A DNA stretch of 64,000 nucleotides from Parabacteroides timonensis. Lineage in GTDB: Bacteria > Bacteroidota > Bacteroidia > Bacteroidales > Tannerellaceae. The notes beneath the pieces were generated by a model. The model was not told where the DNA came from. It ran no database searches and worked only from the letters and a program-made list of their open reading frames with translations. The position numbers and the translations under genes are program-made. The stretch covers positions 1-64,000 of the forward strand of contig NZ_LT669940.1 in NCBI RefSeq assembly GCF_900128505.1, read 5' to 3'. Shown here piece after piece: positions 16,211 through 24,721 of the stretch (its first letter is position 1; each line of letters starts with the position of its first letter).

Positions 16211-17131
16211 ATGGAAAATAATAAAAAAACGATAGAAGAAATAAAGGCATTGACTGAAGATATTTTAGAATATCAGTCAGTAGATGTGGAAAAAGGATAT
16301 ATACGAATAGGAAAGCGGATGCAAAAAAAGCAAGGTCGCCGGATCTATATGCAGACCATTTCCCGTATAGCCGTTATTCTACTATTACCGTTGCTGATTT
16401 CTTCGATTGTTTTTTCTTATTTATACATGGATCAGAAAAAACAGCTGGCTCAGGTCACCTACAATCAGGTAAGTTCTGCTCCGGGTACAGTGACCCGCTT
16501 GGTTTTGCCGGATCAGTCCGTTGTATGGTTGAACTCCGGAAGTTCGTTGAGCTACCCGTCTGTCTTCAGTAGCAAGGAACGGGACGTGAAATTATCGGGC
16601 GAAGGATATTTTGAAGTACAATCGGATCGGGAGCATCCGTTTTACGTTTCCACCGACGGAGGTGTCAGGGTGATGGCTTACGGGACAAAATTTAATATCA
16701 ATGCGTATGAAGATGAATCCGGCATAGAGGCTGTTCTTGCAAAAGGCAAGATCGACGTGATCAGCCAAAATCAAACGGTTTCTTTGGAACCGGAGAAACA
16801 AGCACTGTTTGATAAGGTAACAGGAAAGTTCACCGTCTCATCAGTGAACCTGGAGGAAAAAATAGGTTGGAAAGACGGACGGTTGGTTTTCAGGAATACA
16901 CCGCTGGATGTGGTATTGAAGAAATTGTCCAAACGATATAATGTTGATATCGTATTGCATAAAACGAGTAACAAGGAATATAAATATCGTGCAGCATTCA
17001 CGACAGAAACGGTAGAACAGATCCTGAATTACCTGAAACTGACAGCGCCTATTGAATGGACTGTGAAAGGCCTGGAGCAAAATAACGATGCCACTTTTGC
17101 CAGGGAACGGATCGATGTGTATCAGAAATAA
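16211..17131 (+). CDS. FecR-family anti-sigma factor
   Basis: Anti-sigma factor of 306 residues. A cytoplasmic N-terminus (about 1-55) is followed by one membrane segment (ISRIAVILLLPLLISSIVFS, about 60-80). The periplasmic part holds the FecR domain (LVLPDQSVVWLNSGSSLSYP, GEGYFEVQSDREHPFYV) and a C-terminal DUF4974-like segment (VLKKLSKRYNVDIV, about 240-300). It receives a signal from the STN domain of the next SusC and releases the divergent ECF sigma. I choose Met 16211 (MENNKKTIEE) over 16166, since the extra 15 residues come from the promoter region. Confidence 0.93.
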   Translation: MENNKKTIEEIKALTEDILEYQSVDVEKGYIRIGKRMQKKQGRRIYMQTISRIAVILLLPLLISSIVFSYLYMDQKKQLAQVTYNQVSSAPGTVTRLVLPDQSVVWLNSGSSLSYPSVFSSKERDVKLSGEGYFEVQSDREHPFYVSTDGGVRVMAYGTKFNINAYEDESGIEAVLAKGKIDVISQNQTVSLEPEKQALFDKVTGKFTVSSVNLEEKIGWKDGRLVFRNTPLDVVLKKLSKRYNVDIVLHKTSNKEYKYRAAFTTETVEQILNYLKLTAPIEWTVKGLEQNNDATFARERIDVYQK

Positions 17132-17204
17132 AGACAAATAAAATATAGTTGTACTTAAATCGAATATGCCTATGGTGTAATAAAGAAATGTGCCTTAAAA
17201 AAAA

Positions 17205-17270
17205 GCAAGAATAAGCGCCAACTTATTCTTGCCCGTGTGAAACATCTTTTGACAGGCGCCAACCTGTCAA
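17205..17270 (+). promoter_or_regulatory. Twin hairpins with identical CGCCAA loops in the susC leader
   Basis: Hairpin 1: GCAAGAATAAG (17205-17215) pairs perfectly with CTTATTCTTGC (17222-17232), loop CGCCAA. Hairpin 2: TTGACAGG (17249-17256) pairs perfectly with CCTGTCAA (17263-17270), again with loop CGCCAA. The stems are unrelated in sequence but the loops are identical, which suggests an RNA element recognised by a protein or by antisense pairing. They lie 33 bp upstream of the susC start at 17303. Confidence 0.6.
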
Positions 17271-17302
17271 AAAAACAATAAATATAAATCATTTACAAAG
17301 TT

Positions 17303-20300
17303 ATGAAGTTATTTAAATTACGCAAGAGCATCTATGCCCGATGTTTGCTTAAATCTTTCCGTATTATGAAGTTAAGTGTAGTGTTTTCATTTCTGTTGGC
17401 TACTCAGCTGTATGCAGGAGTATCTTATTCACAGACAACTTCACTTTCGTTATCTTTGAAAAACGTAACGGTTGAACAAGCGCTTGACCAAATAGAAAAA
17501 GAAACAGGTTTCTCTTTTTTGTTCAGAGATAATACAGTGGACGTAAATCGTATTGTAAGCCTGAAGGTAAACGGAGGCGATATCAATCATATCTTATCCC
17601 AGATATTCAACAATACGAATGTTGAGTACAAAATTGTGGACAAACAGATTATTTTGTCTAAAAAAGCAGCAGTAGCAGCAACTGTTCAGCAACAAGACCG
17701 TACAATCACGGGTGTTGTTACCGATAACCTGGGTGAACCTATTATCGGAGCTAACATTTCAATTAAAGGAACGACAATCGGTACGGTAACTGATATCGAT
17801 GGTAATTTCTCGTTGGAAGTTCCTGCATCGGCTACTATAACGATCTCTTATATCGGTTATCTGACAAAAGAAGTTCCGGTAGGAAATAATTCCCGGATTG
17901 CTGTCAAGCTGGTGGAAGATACACAAAACCTGGATGAAGTTATTGTCGTAGGTTATGGTGTCCAGAAGAAATCAGACCTGACAGGTTCGGTTGCCAACAT
18001 TAAATCGGAGAAATTGATGGAACGTCCGGCAACAACTGTTGAACAGGCTTTAGCAGGACGCGTAGCCGGTGTAAATGTATCTACCAACTCAGGTCGCCCG
18101 GGTGGACGAACCAGCATACAGATCCGTGGTTATAGTTCTATCAATGCAAGCAGTACCCCTCTTTATGTAGTCGACGGTGTTGTATGGGAAGGCGGAGGCC
18201 TAGATGCTATTAACCCGAATGATATCCAGAGCGTCGATGTTTTGAAAGATGCATCTTCTACCGCTATATACGGTACTCGTGGTTCTAATGGTGTTATCAT
18301 CATTACAACGAAGAAAGGTAAACTGGGTCAAAAGGCAAGTGTCAGCTATGATGCTAACGTATCATTCAGCAAACTGGCCCGTAAGATCGATGTATTGAAT
18401 TCAGAAGAATTTATGCAGGTATGGGATACCGGTTACAAGAACGCAGAAAAGTTCGACCCGGAAGGTTGGAAATCAGGAAAGTACAACTCATTCAGTCCCG
18501 AATATGTCCGCGAACATTATAAAGTAGGCAATACTTATGGCAACCGCGAATTGTTCGATGCCAACGGTAAGCCTTTATATGACACAGACTGGCAGGATGA
18601 AGCAACCCGTCTGGCTGTAAGTCAGAACCATAACCTGTCGGTAACAGGTGGATCGGAAAAAACATCTTATGCTGCTTTCCTGAATTATACAGATGATGAA
18701 GGTATCCTGAAGTCAACTTATAAGAAACGTTTCTCTGGTCGTCTGAACCTGGATACTGAAATTACCGATTGGTTGAAGGTCGGAACAATGTTAAGTTATA
18801 GTGATATCCGCGAAAGCTTCCAGGATCAGGAGCAGGGTTCAGGTAATATCCCGAGAACCATGATTGAAACGACTCCGATCATTCCTACCAAATGGGCTGA
18901 TGGAACTTTTGCCCGTCCTGCAGATTTTGCCGGTATGGAAGATGCTGATACTCCTGCCAGCCTGGCAAGTGAATTGAAGTGGTTGAACAAGAGTGCTGTA
19001 TTCAATGGTAATGCCTATGCGAACATTACTTTTATGAAAGGTCTTGAATTCAGAACGACTATTGGTGTCTCCAATACAGATTGGCATGAATTTATCTTTG
19101 CTCCTACTACGATCAGCTTACGTACAGGTGTGGGTAAAAACAAAGCGAATGTAAACAGTGAACGCCGCCGTTTCTGGCAGTGGGAAAATCACTTGACTTA
19201 CAATACGACGATCAACGATATCCACTCGATCAACGCGATGGTCGGTGCCGAGTATCAGAAATATCACAAGCTGCGTACGGAACAAACCGGGCAGGATCTG
19301 TCTGACGATTTCTTCAATTGGAACAACCTGGGACAGGCAAAATCACAATCTATTGCTTCCGAATTTATGGGATGGCAGATGGAGTCTTATTTCGCCCGTA
19401 TCAACTACAGTCTGAAAAACAAATATTTGCTGACTGTGACAGGACGTGTGGACGGTTCTTCCAAATTCGGTAAGAACAATAAATATGCATTCTTCCCATC
19501 AGCTGCATTAGGCTGGCGTGTCGTAGACGAAGCTTTCATGGAAAATACAAAAGACTGGTTATCTAATCTGAAACTGCGTTTAAGCTATGGTTTGACCGGT
19601 AACTCCGATATAGGCCAGTATCGTTCACTTTCAATGTTGGGATCAACTACTTATGTATTCGGAGGCGACAGAGCTCCCGGTATGATTATCGGTGAGTTGG
19701 CTAACCCGGATCTGAAATGGGAAAAGACAGAACAGTGGGACTTCGGTTTCGACTTCGGTGTACTTGACAACCGTCTATCTCTGGAAGCCGACTTCTTCCT
19801 GAAGAAAACAAAAGATTTATTGTATGAAGCTCCGGTTCCTGCAACCAGTGGTAAACGTTCTATGATGTCTAATATCGGTAGCATGGAAAATAAAGGTATT
19901 GAGTTGACATTGAACACTGTCAATATCAAAACCAACGACTTCCAATGGTCTTCTTCATTCAATATTTCATTCCTGAAGAACAAAATTACCCAATTAGGTG
20001 TAAATAATGAAGACAAACTGGTCGATCCCGATTTCCTGGGTAAGAACGTTATTCTGCGTGTCGGAGAACCTGTCGGATCATTCTGGGGTTATAAACTGCT
20101 GGGAACATGGGGTAGCAATGAAGCCGAAGAAGCCGCTAAATACGGAAAGAAACCGGGTGACCTGAAACATGAAGACCTGAATAATGATAATCAGATCAAT
20201 GACGCAGATAAACAGATCATCGGTCGTGGAACACCTGACTTCTATGGTACATTCAATAACTACCTGCAATATAAGAACTTCGACTTCTCTCTGGAATTGC

Positions 20301-20731
20301 AGTATTCTGTCGGTGCCGATGTATTGAACAATACTAATCACTCTTCGGAAGACCGTACCAGCATTGCCAACTCTAAAAAGACTGTGTTGAATGCCTGGAC
20401 AGAAGAAAATCAGAATACACCGATCGCACAGACTCGTCTGGCCAGTGCCGGATATACAACGCTGATCGACTCTCATAAGGTTGAAAACGGTTCTTTCCTG
20501 CGTGGTAAGAATATCTCTATCGGTTACTCTCTGCCAACAGAACTGATCAGTAAGATCGGTTTCACTAAACTTCGTGTTTCTTTCTCTGCCCAGAACTTCT
20601 TCCTGATCACATCTTATTCCGGATACGATCCTGAAGTTTCTACCTGGGATACCGGATTCTCACAGAATATCCAGTTCTATGATTATCCTAAAGCAAGAAG
20701 CTACACCTTTGGTCTTAGTGCAAGTTTTTAA
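17303..20731 (+). CDS. SusC-family TonB-dependent outer-membrane transporter with STN domain (PUL 1)
   Basis: Outer-membrane transporter of 1142 residues that imports oligosaccharides with the SusD partner. In order: an N-terminal extension and signal peptide (cleavage near YAGVSYSQ), an STN signalling domain (LSLKNVTVEQALDQIEKETG, about 50-115), a carboxypeptidase-regulatory-like domain (ITGVVTDNLGEPIIGANIS, about 133-215), a TonB box-like region, a plug (ERPATTVEQALAGRVAGVNV...ATAIYGTRGSNGVIIITTKKG) and a beta-barrel ending in FGLSASF. The STN domain links it to the FecR/ECF sigma pair upstream. susD follows 22 bp downstream. The 171-bp leader carries two hairpins. Confidence 0.96.
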   Translation: MKLFKLRKSIYARCLLKSFRIMKLSVVFSFLLATQLYAGVSYSQTTSLSLSLKNVTVEQALDQIEKETGFSFLFRDNTVDVNRIVSLKVNGGDINHILSQIFNNTNVEYKIVDKQIILSKKAAVAATVQQQDRTITGVVTDNLGEPIIGANISIKGTTIGTVTDIDGNFSLEVPASATITISYIGYLTKEVPVGNNSRIAVKLVEDTQNLDEVIVVGYGVQKKSDLTGSVANIKSEKLMERPATTVEQALAGRVAGVNVSTNSGRPGGRTSIQIRGYSSINASSTPLYVVDGVVWEGGGLDAINPNDIQSVDVLKDASSTAIYGTRGSNGVIIITTKKGKLGQKASVSYDANVSFSKLARKIDVLNSEEFMQVWDTGYKNAEKFDPEGWKSGKYNSFSPEYVREHYKVGNTYGNRELFDANGKPLYDTDWQDEATRLAVSQNHNLSVTGGSEKTSYAAFLNYTDDEGILKSTYKKRFSGRLNLDTEITDWLKVGTMLSYSDIRESFQDQEQGSGNIPRTMIETTPIIPTKWADGTFARPADFAGMEDADTPASLASELKWLNKSAVFNGNAYANITFMKGLEFRTTIGVSNTDWHEFIFAPTTISLRTGVGKNKANVNSERRRFWQWENHLTYNTTINDIHSINAMVGAEYQKYHKLRTEQTGQDLSDDFFNWNNLGQAKSQSIASEFMGWQMESYFARINYSLKNKYLLTVTGRVDGSSKFGKNNKYAFFPSAALGWRVVDEAFMENTKDWLSNLKLRLSYGLTGNSDIGQYRSLSMLGSTTYVFGGDRAPGMIIGELANPDLKWEKTEQWDFGFDFGVLDNRLSLEADFFLKKTKDLLYEAPVPATSGKRSMMSNIGSMENKGIELTLNTVNIKTNDFQWSSSFNISFLKNKITQLGVNNEDKLVDPDFLGKNVILRVGEPVGSFWGYKLLGTWGSNEAEEAAKYGKKPGDLKHEDLNNDNQINDADKQIIGRGTPDFYGTFNNYLQYKNFDFSLELQYSVGADVLNNTNHSSEDRTSIANSKKTVLNAWTEENQNTPIAQTRLASAGYTTLIDSHKVENGSFLRGKNISIGYSLPTELISKIGFTKLRVSFSAQNFFLITSYSGYDPEVSTWDTGFSQNIQFYDYPKARSYTFGLSASF

Positions 20732-20753
20732 TTTAATATAATCTATATTGATC

Positions 20754-22310
20754 ATGAAAAGAACAGTAAAACAATTCTATATATTCGCTTTGAGCGGTTT
20801 GCTTTTAGCAGGAGGTACCTCCTGTGAGGATTTTCTGGAAGAAAATCCTAAAACTAACTTTAGTCAGGATAGTTATTTCCAGAACATCAACCAGGCTAAG
20901 ACTGCGGTAGACGGTGCTTACGAACGTTTGAGAGCGTTGCAGGCTTATGATGGTTATGGTGAAGGCCCGTGGGTAACACTGGAGTTATTGTGCGGACATG
21001 CAACCACTTTGGGACAAAGTACTTATAACAACGGTTATATCCGTCATACAACAGGAACGAACAGCCCTTCTTTCAAGAATATCTGGGAAGGTTTCTATGA
21101 AGGAATTGCCGACTGTAACATGTGTATCACCGGTATCCAGAAGGTTAGTGGCGACACTAAGAGCCTGCTGGGCGAAGTTCATACGTTGCGTGCCCTTTAT
21201 TATTTCTATCTGGTACGTCTGTACGGCGATATCCCTCTGATCCTTGAACCAGTGACAGCCGACTCTGAACTCCTGTATCCGGAACGTGCCACAAAAGAGA
21301 AAGTATTCGAATCGATCCTGAGCGATTTGAAACTGGCAGAACAATCCGGTCTTCCTGAAACCGACCGTACGGGCCGTGTTTCTTTAGGTCTGGTGAAAAC
21401 GATCATGGCTGATGTTTATCAGTATATGGCAGGTGCTCCGTTGAATAAGGGTGCTGAGTATTATAAGCTGGCTTACGAGAAAGCAAAAGAGGTGCTCGAC
21501 AAATCTTATTGTGTTTCTCCAGCCAGTGCCGATTATAATGCCAGTGCAGCAGGTTCAGCCTGGTATTCTTTGTTCGATTCTTATGAAAAACTGCATGATG
21601 ATGAAAACAAGAACCGTGGTGAACTGATCTTCCAGATCCAGTATAAAGAAGGTATCACAACGAACCAGATCACTTCCATGATTGTACCGACTATGAAGCA
21701 GATCATCAAGATCTACGACGAGTTCGGTGCTCTGATGCCGACCTGGGATTTCTATAATTCTTACGAAAAAGGAGATAAACGTACTGAAGAAAAGGAAATG
21801 TTTTTTACTAAAGACGGACATCGTGATGATAAGACCAATATTATCGAATTCGGTTCACCGGCTTTGTACAAGTATTATGACATCGAAGGTGCATTAAAGA
21901 CCGGTCTGTGTGATATCAACTTTACTTTGTATCGTCTGCCGGAAGTTATGTTTATCTATGCAGAATCTTATACTCAGGCAAACGGTGCTCCCGACCAGTT
22001 GTCTTACGATATGGTCAACGCTATCCGTAGCCGTGCTAACCTGGCTCCTGTTGCCGGATTAAGCAAAGACGATTTCCTGCAGGCTGTATGGAAAGAACGT
22101 GCACATGAGTTATGCTTCGAGAATAAAGATTATTTCGATATTCAGCGTACCCGTAAGGCATATAATGTGAAAGCTAACAGTTATGATGCATATGATGGTT
22201 TTGCTAACGAAAGCGGTGTTACTTTCGACGAGAAATATCTGTTGTGGCCTATTCCTTCAACAGAGACAGATGCGAATCCGAAATTATTGCCGAATAACCC
22301 CGGTTGGTAA
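20754..22310 (+). CDS. SusD/RagB-family glycan-binding lipoprotein (PUL 1)
   Basis: Surface lipoprotein of 518 residues that binds glycan above the SusC pore. The lipobox is LLAGGTSCED (Cys at about 23). The body contains the TPR-like SusD fold: TAVDGAYERLRAL, GEVHTLRALYYFYLVRLYGDIPL (about 140-165), NAIRSRANLAPV, and the C-terminal FENKDYFDIQRTRKAY...YLLWPIPSTETDANP. I use ATG 20754 (MKRTVKQF). It is followed by a hairpin with T-run and then GH3, so hydrolase genes may be expressed at a lower level than susCD. Confidence 0.96.
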   Translation: MKRTVKQFYIFALSGLLLAGGTSCEDFLEENPKTNFSQDSYFQNINQAKTAVDGAYERLRALQAYDGYGEGPWVTLELLCGHATTLGQSTYNNGYIRHTTGTNSPSFKNIWEGFYEGIADCNMCITGIQKVSGDTKSLLGEVHTLRALYYFYLVRLYGDIPLILEPVTADSELLYPERATKEKVFESILSDLKLAEQSGLPETDRTGRVSLGLVKTIMADVYQYMAGAPLNKGAEYYKLAYEKAKEVLDKSYCVSPASADYNASAAGSAWYSLFDSYEKLHDDENKNRGELIFQIQYKEGITTNQITSMIVPTMKQIIKIYDEFGALMPTWDFYNSYEKGDKRTEEKEMFFTKDGHRDDKTNIIEFGSPALYKYYDIEGALKTGLCDINFTLYRLPEVMFIYAESYTQANGAPDQLSYDMVNAIRSRANLAPVAGLSKDDFLQAVWKERAHELCFENKDYFDIQRTRKAYNVKANSYDAYDGFANESGVTFDEKYLLWPIPSTETDANPKLLPNNPGW

Positions 22311-22330
22311 TCATTCAGTTTAAATAATAG

Positions 22331-22384
22331 AAAGGGTAAGGGTTTTGGGAATGATTTATCAAACAAGACTTTTACCCTTTTTTA
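22331..22384 (+). terminator. Terminator/attenuator between susD and GH3
   Basis: Arms AAAGGGTAA (22331-22339) and TTACCCTTT (22372-22380), followed by more T. It lies inside the presumed operon, 13 bp before the GH3 start, so partial readthrough is likely. Confidence 0.6.
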
Positions 22385-22397
22385 TAAAGAGAAATAT

Positions 22398-24704
22398 ATG
22401 ATCAGAAAAAGTATATGTATTCTTTTGGCTGTCTTTTGCGGACATGCGGCTTACCCGCAGTTGTATAAAGATCCGAAAGCCCCGGTAAAAGACCGTGTTG
22501 AAGACCTGCTCGGGCGCATGACGCTGGAAGAAAAGGTAGAACAAATGTCGATGACGGGACTAGGAAATTTCCCGCGTTCTTCGGGTGTATATGGCGTTTG
22601 CGACAGTCCTTTCGAAAGTCTGGAAAAGATTGTCGAACAATCCGCACAAGCTAAAAAGCATGCCCGCGAAAATACCCGTTTGGGTATTCCTCCGATCCAG
22701 ATCGCGGAATGTCTGCACGGACAACTGGCCTACGGGGCAACAATATTCCCACAGGCCATCGCGCAGGGGAGCACCTGGAATCCGGAACTGATAGAAGAAA
22801 TGGCCTCCGTCATCGCCTATGAAGCTTCTGCTTCGGGAGTAGACCAGGCTTTGTCTCCGCTCTTTGACCTGATCCGTGACGCACGCTACGGACGGAACGA
22901 GGAATGTTATGCCGAAGACCCTTACCTGGTAGGACAGATGGGATCGGCCTTTGTTATCGGTATGCAAGGAAAACCGGAACAGACCCGTATCGGTATTCCA
23001 GCCGGTAAACTGATGTGTACAGCCAAGCATTTTGCCGGATATAGCCAGCCGTGGGCTGGCATCAACCTGGCACCGGCATCATTGGGTGAACGAGAAATGC
23101 GATCTCTCCATTTGCCTCCTTTCCGGCAAGTCGTAAAAGACGCAAATGTATATGCCGTTATGCCATCCTATAATGAAGTGGACGGTGTGCCGGCTCATGC
23201 CAATCATTTCTTATTGACAGAGGTTTTACGTGATGAATGGGATTTCCAGGGATATGTCTTTTCGGATTACGGAGGTGTTTCGCAGCTCTATAACTTCCAT
23301 AAGGTAGCCAGTGATAAAGCGGAAGCTGCTAAAATGGCCGTAACTGCCGGACTCGACCTGGAAGCAGCCCGCCCGGATATCTATCCTCATCTGGTTCAAT
23401 TGGTGAAAGAAGGAAAAGTATCAGAGTCGTTGATCGATAATTCGGTCCGTCGTATCCTGACGGCAAAATTTAAAGCCGGCCTGTTCGAAAAACCTTATCC
23501 TGAAGCAGCAAATATAAAGAAAAGAGTTCACCTGCCGGCTCATATAGAACTTGCACAGAAGGTGGCAGAAGAATCCATTATCCTGTTGCAGAACGAGAAC
23601 AAGACGCTTCCGTTGGAGATCGGCCAGCTGAAGAATATCGCCGTGGTTGGTCCGAATGCCGATCAGGTGCAGTATGGAGATTATTCCTATACGCGTGATA
23701 ATAAGTCGGGAGTTACCGTGCTGGAAGGAATCCGGCAGGCGGTAGGAGACCGGGTGAATGTGCATTATGCCAAAGGTTGCAATATCTCGGGATTAAGTAA
23801 AGAAGGTTTCCCGGAAGCCGTAAGGGCTGCAGAGAAAAGCGATGCCGTAGTTGTCGTATTAGGCGGAACCAGTGTGATCCTTTCGGGACTGGGCTGGGGA
23901 AAAGGACCGGGCGAGAACGAGGTAGGCGACCCGTTTACCTGCGGGGAAGGATATGACCTGACAGACATCAATCCGCTGGGCGTTCAGCGTGAACTGGTAC
24001 AGGCCCTGAAAGAAACCGGCAAGCCGATCATCCTGGTGTTGGTACATGGCCGTCCGTGGAGTATCTCCTGGGAAAAAGAAAATGTCCCGGCTATACTCGA
24101 AGCCTGGTATCCGGGGGAAAGAGGAGGTACAGCCGTTGCCAATATCCTGTTCGGCAAGGTGAATCCTTCCGGTCGTTTAAATGCGACGATCCCCCGGTCG
24201 GTGGGACATATTCCTGTTTTCTATGATTATAAACCCTCCGCAAAAGGGATCAACCGTGAACCGGGGACAAAAGAAAAGGCCGGACGTGATTATGTGTTTT
24301 CATCTCCAGCTCCTTTATTTCCTTTCGGATTCGGTTTGTCTTACACTTCTTTCGAATACTCCGATATGCAAGTTTCCAAAAAGACTTTCGGTAAAGAAAG
24401 TGTAGAGGTTTCCGTACTTGTAAAAAACACCGGCGACCGGACGGGAAAAGAAGTCGTACAATTTTATGTGAATGATAAAGTGAGTAGCGTCACTACTCCG
24501 GTAATTGCATTGAAACGTTTCAAGAAAATAGAACTAAAACCTGGTGAATCTAAACGTGTTACATTCTCAATATCCTATATAGAACTCGGCTTGTGGAATT
24601 CCCGGATGGAATTCGTTACGGAGCCCGGTGAGTTTGAATTTATGTTTGCAAAATCGGCGGAAGATATACAATGCCGGCAAACCGTAGAATACGTAGATAA
24701 TTAA
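22398..24704 (+). CDS. GH3 glycoside hydrolase (beta-glucosidase/xylosidase type)
   Basis: Exported enzyme of 768 residues (signal peptide ending near AAYPQ). It has the three GH3 parts: an N-terminal barrel (GIPPIQIAECLHG, LMCTAKHFAGYSQP), the catalytic nucleophile Asp in GYVFSDYGGVSQLY (about residue 289), a C-terminal alpha/beta domain (NIAVVGPNADQVQYGDYS) and a fibronectin-III-like tail (GKEVVQFYVNDKVSSV). It removes terminal beta-linked glucose, xylose or similar sugars from oligosaccharides in the periplasm. Together with GH51 it points to an arabinose-decorated plant glycan as the PUL 1 substrate; which one is not clear. Confidence 0.93.
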   Translation: MIRKSICILLAVFCGHAAYPQLYKDPKAPVKDRVEDLLGRMTLEEKVEQMSMTGLGNFPRSSGVYGVCDSPFESLEKIVEQSAQAKKHARENTRLGIPPIQIAECLHGQLAYGATIFPQAIAQGSTWNPELIEEMASVIAYEASASGVDQALSPLFDLIRDARYGRNEECYAEDPYLVGQMGSAFVIGMQGKPEQTRIGIPAGKLMCTAKHFAGYSQPWAGINLAPASLGEREMRSLHLPPFRQVVKDANVYAVMPSYNEVDGVPAHANHFLLTEVLRDEWDFQGYVFSDYGGVSQLYNFHKVASDKAEAAKMAVTAGLDLEAARPDIYPHLVQLVKEGKVSESLIDNSVRRILTAKFKAGLFEKPYPEAANIKKRVHLPAHIELAQKVAEESIILLQNENKTLPLEIGQLKNIAVVGPNADQVQYGDYSYTRDNKSGVTVLEGIRQAVGDRVNVHYAKGCNISGLSKEGFPEAVRAAEKSDAVVVVLGGTSVILSGLGWGKGPGENEVGDPFTCGEGYDLTDINPLGVQRELVQALKETGKPIILVLVHGRPWSISWEKENVPAILEAWYPGERGGTAVANILFGKVNPSGRLNATIPRSVGHIPVFYDYKPSAKGINREPGTKEKAGRDYVFSSPAPLFPFGFGLSYTSFEYSDMQVSKKTFGKESVEVSVLVKNTGDRTGKEVVQFYVNDKVSSVTTPVIALKRFKKIELKPGESKRVTFSISYIELGLWNSRMEFVTEPGEFEFMFAKSAEDIQCRQTVEYVDN

Positions 24705-24721
24705 TCTCAATTTTAAATACA

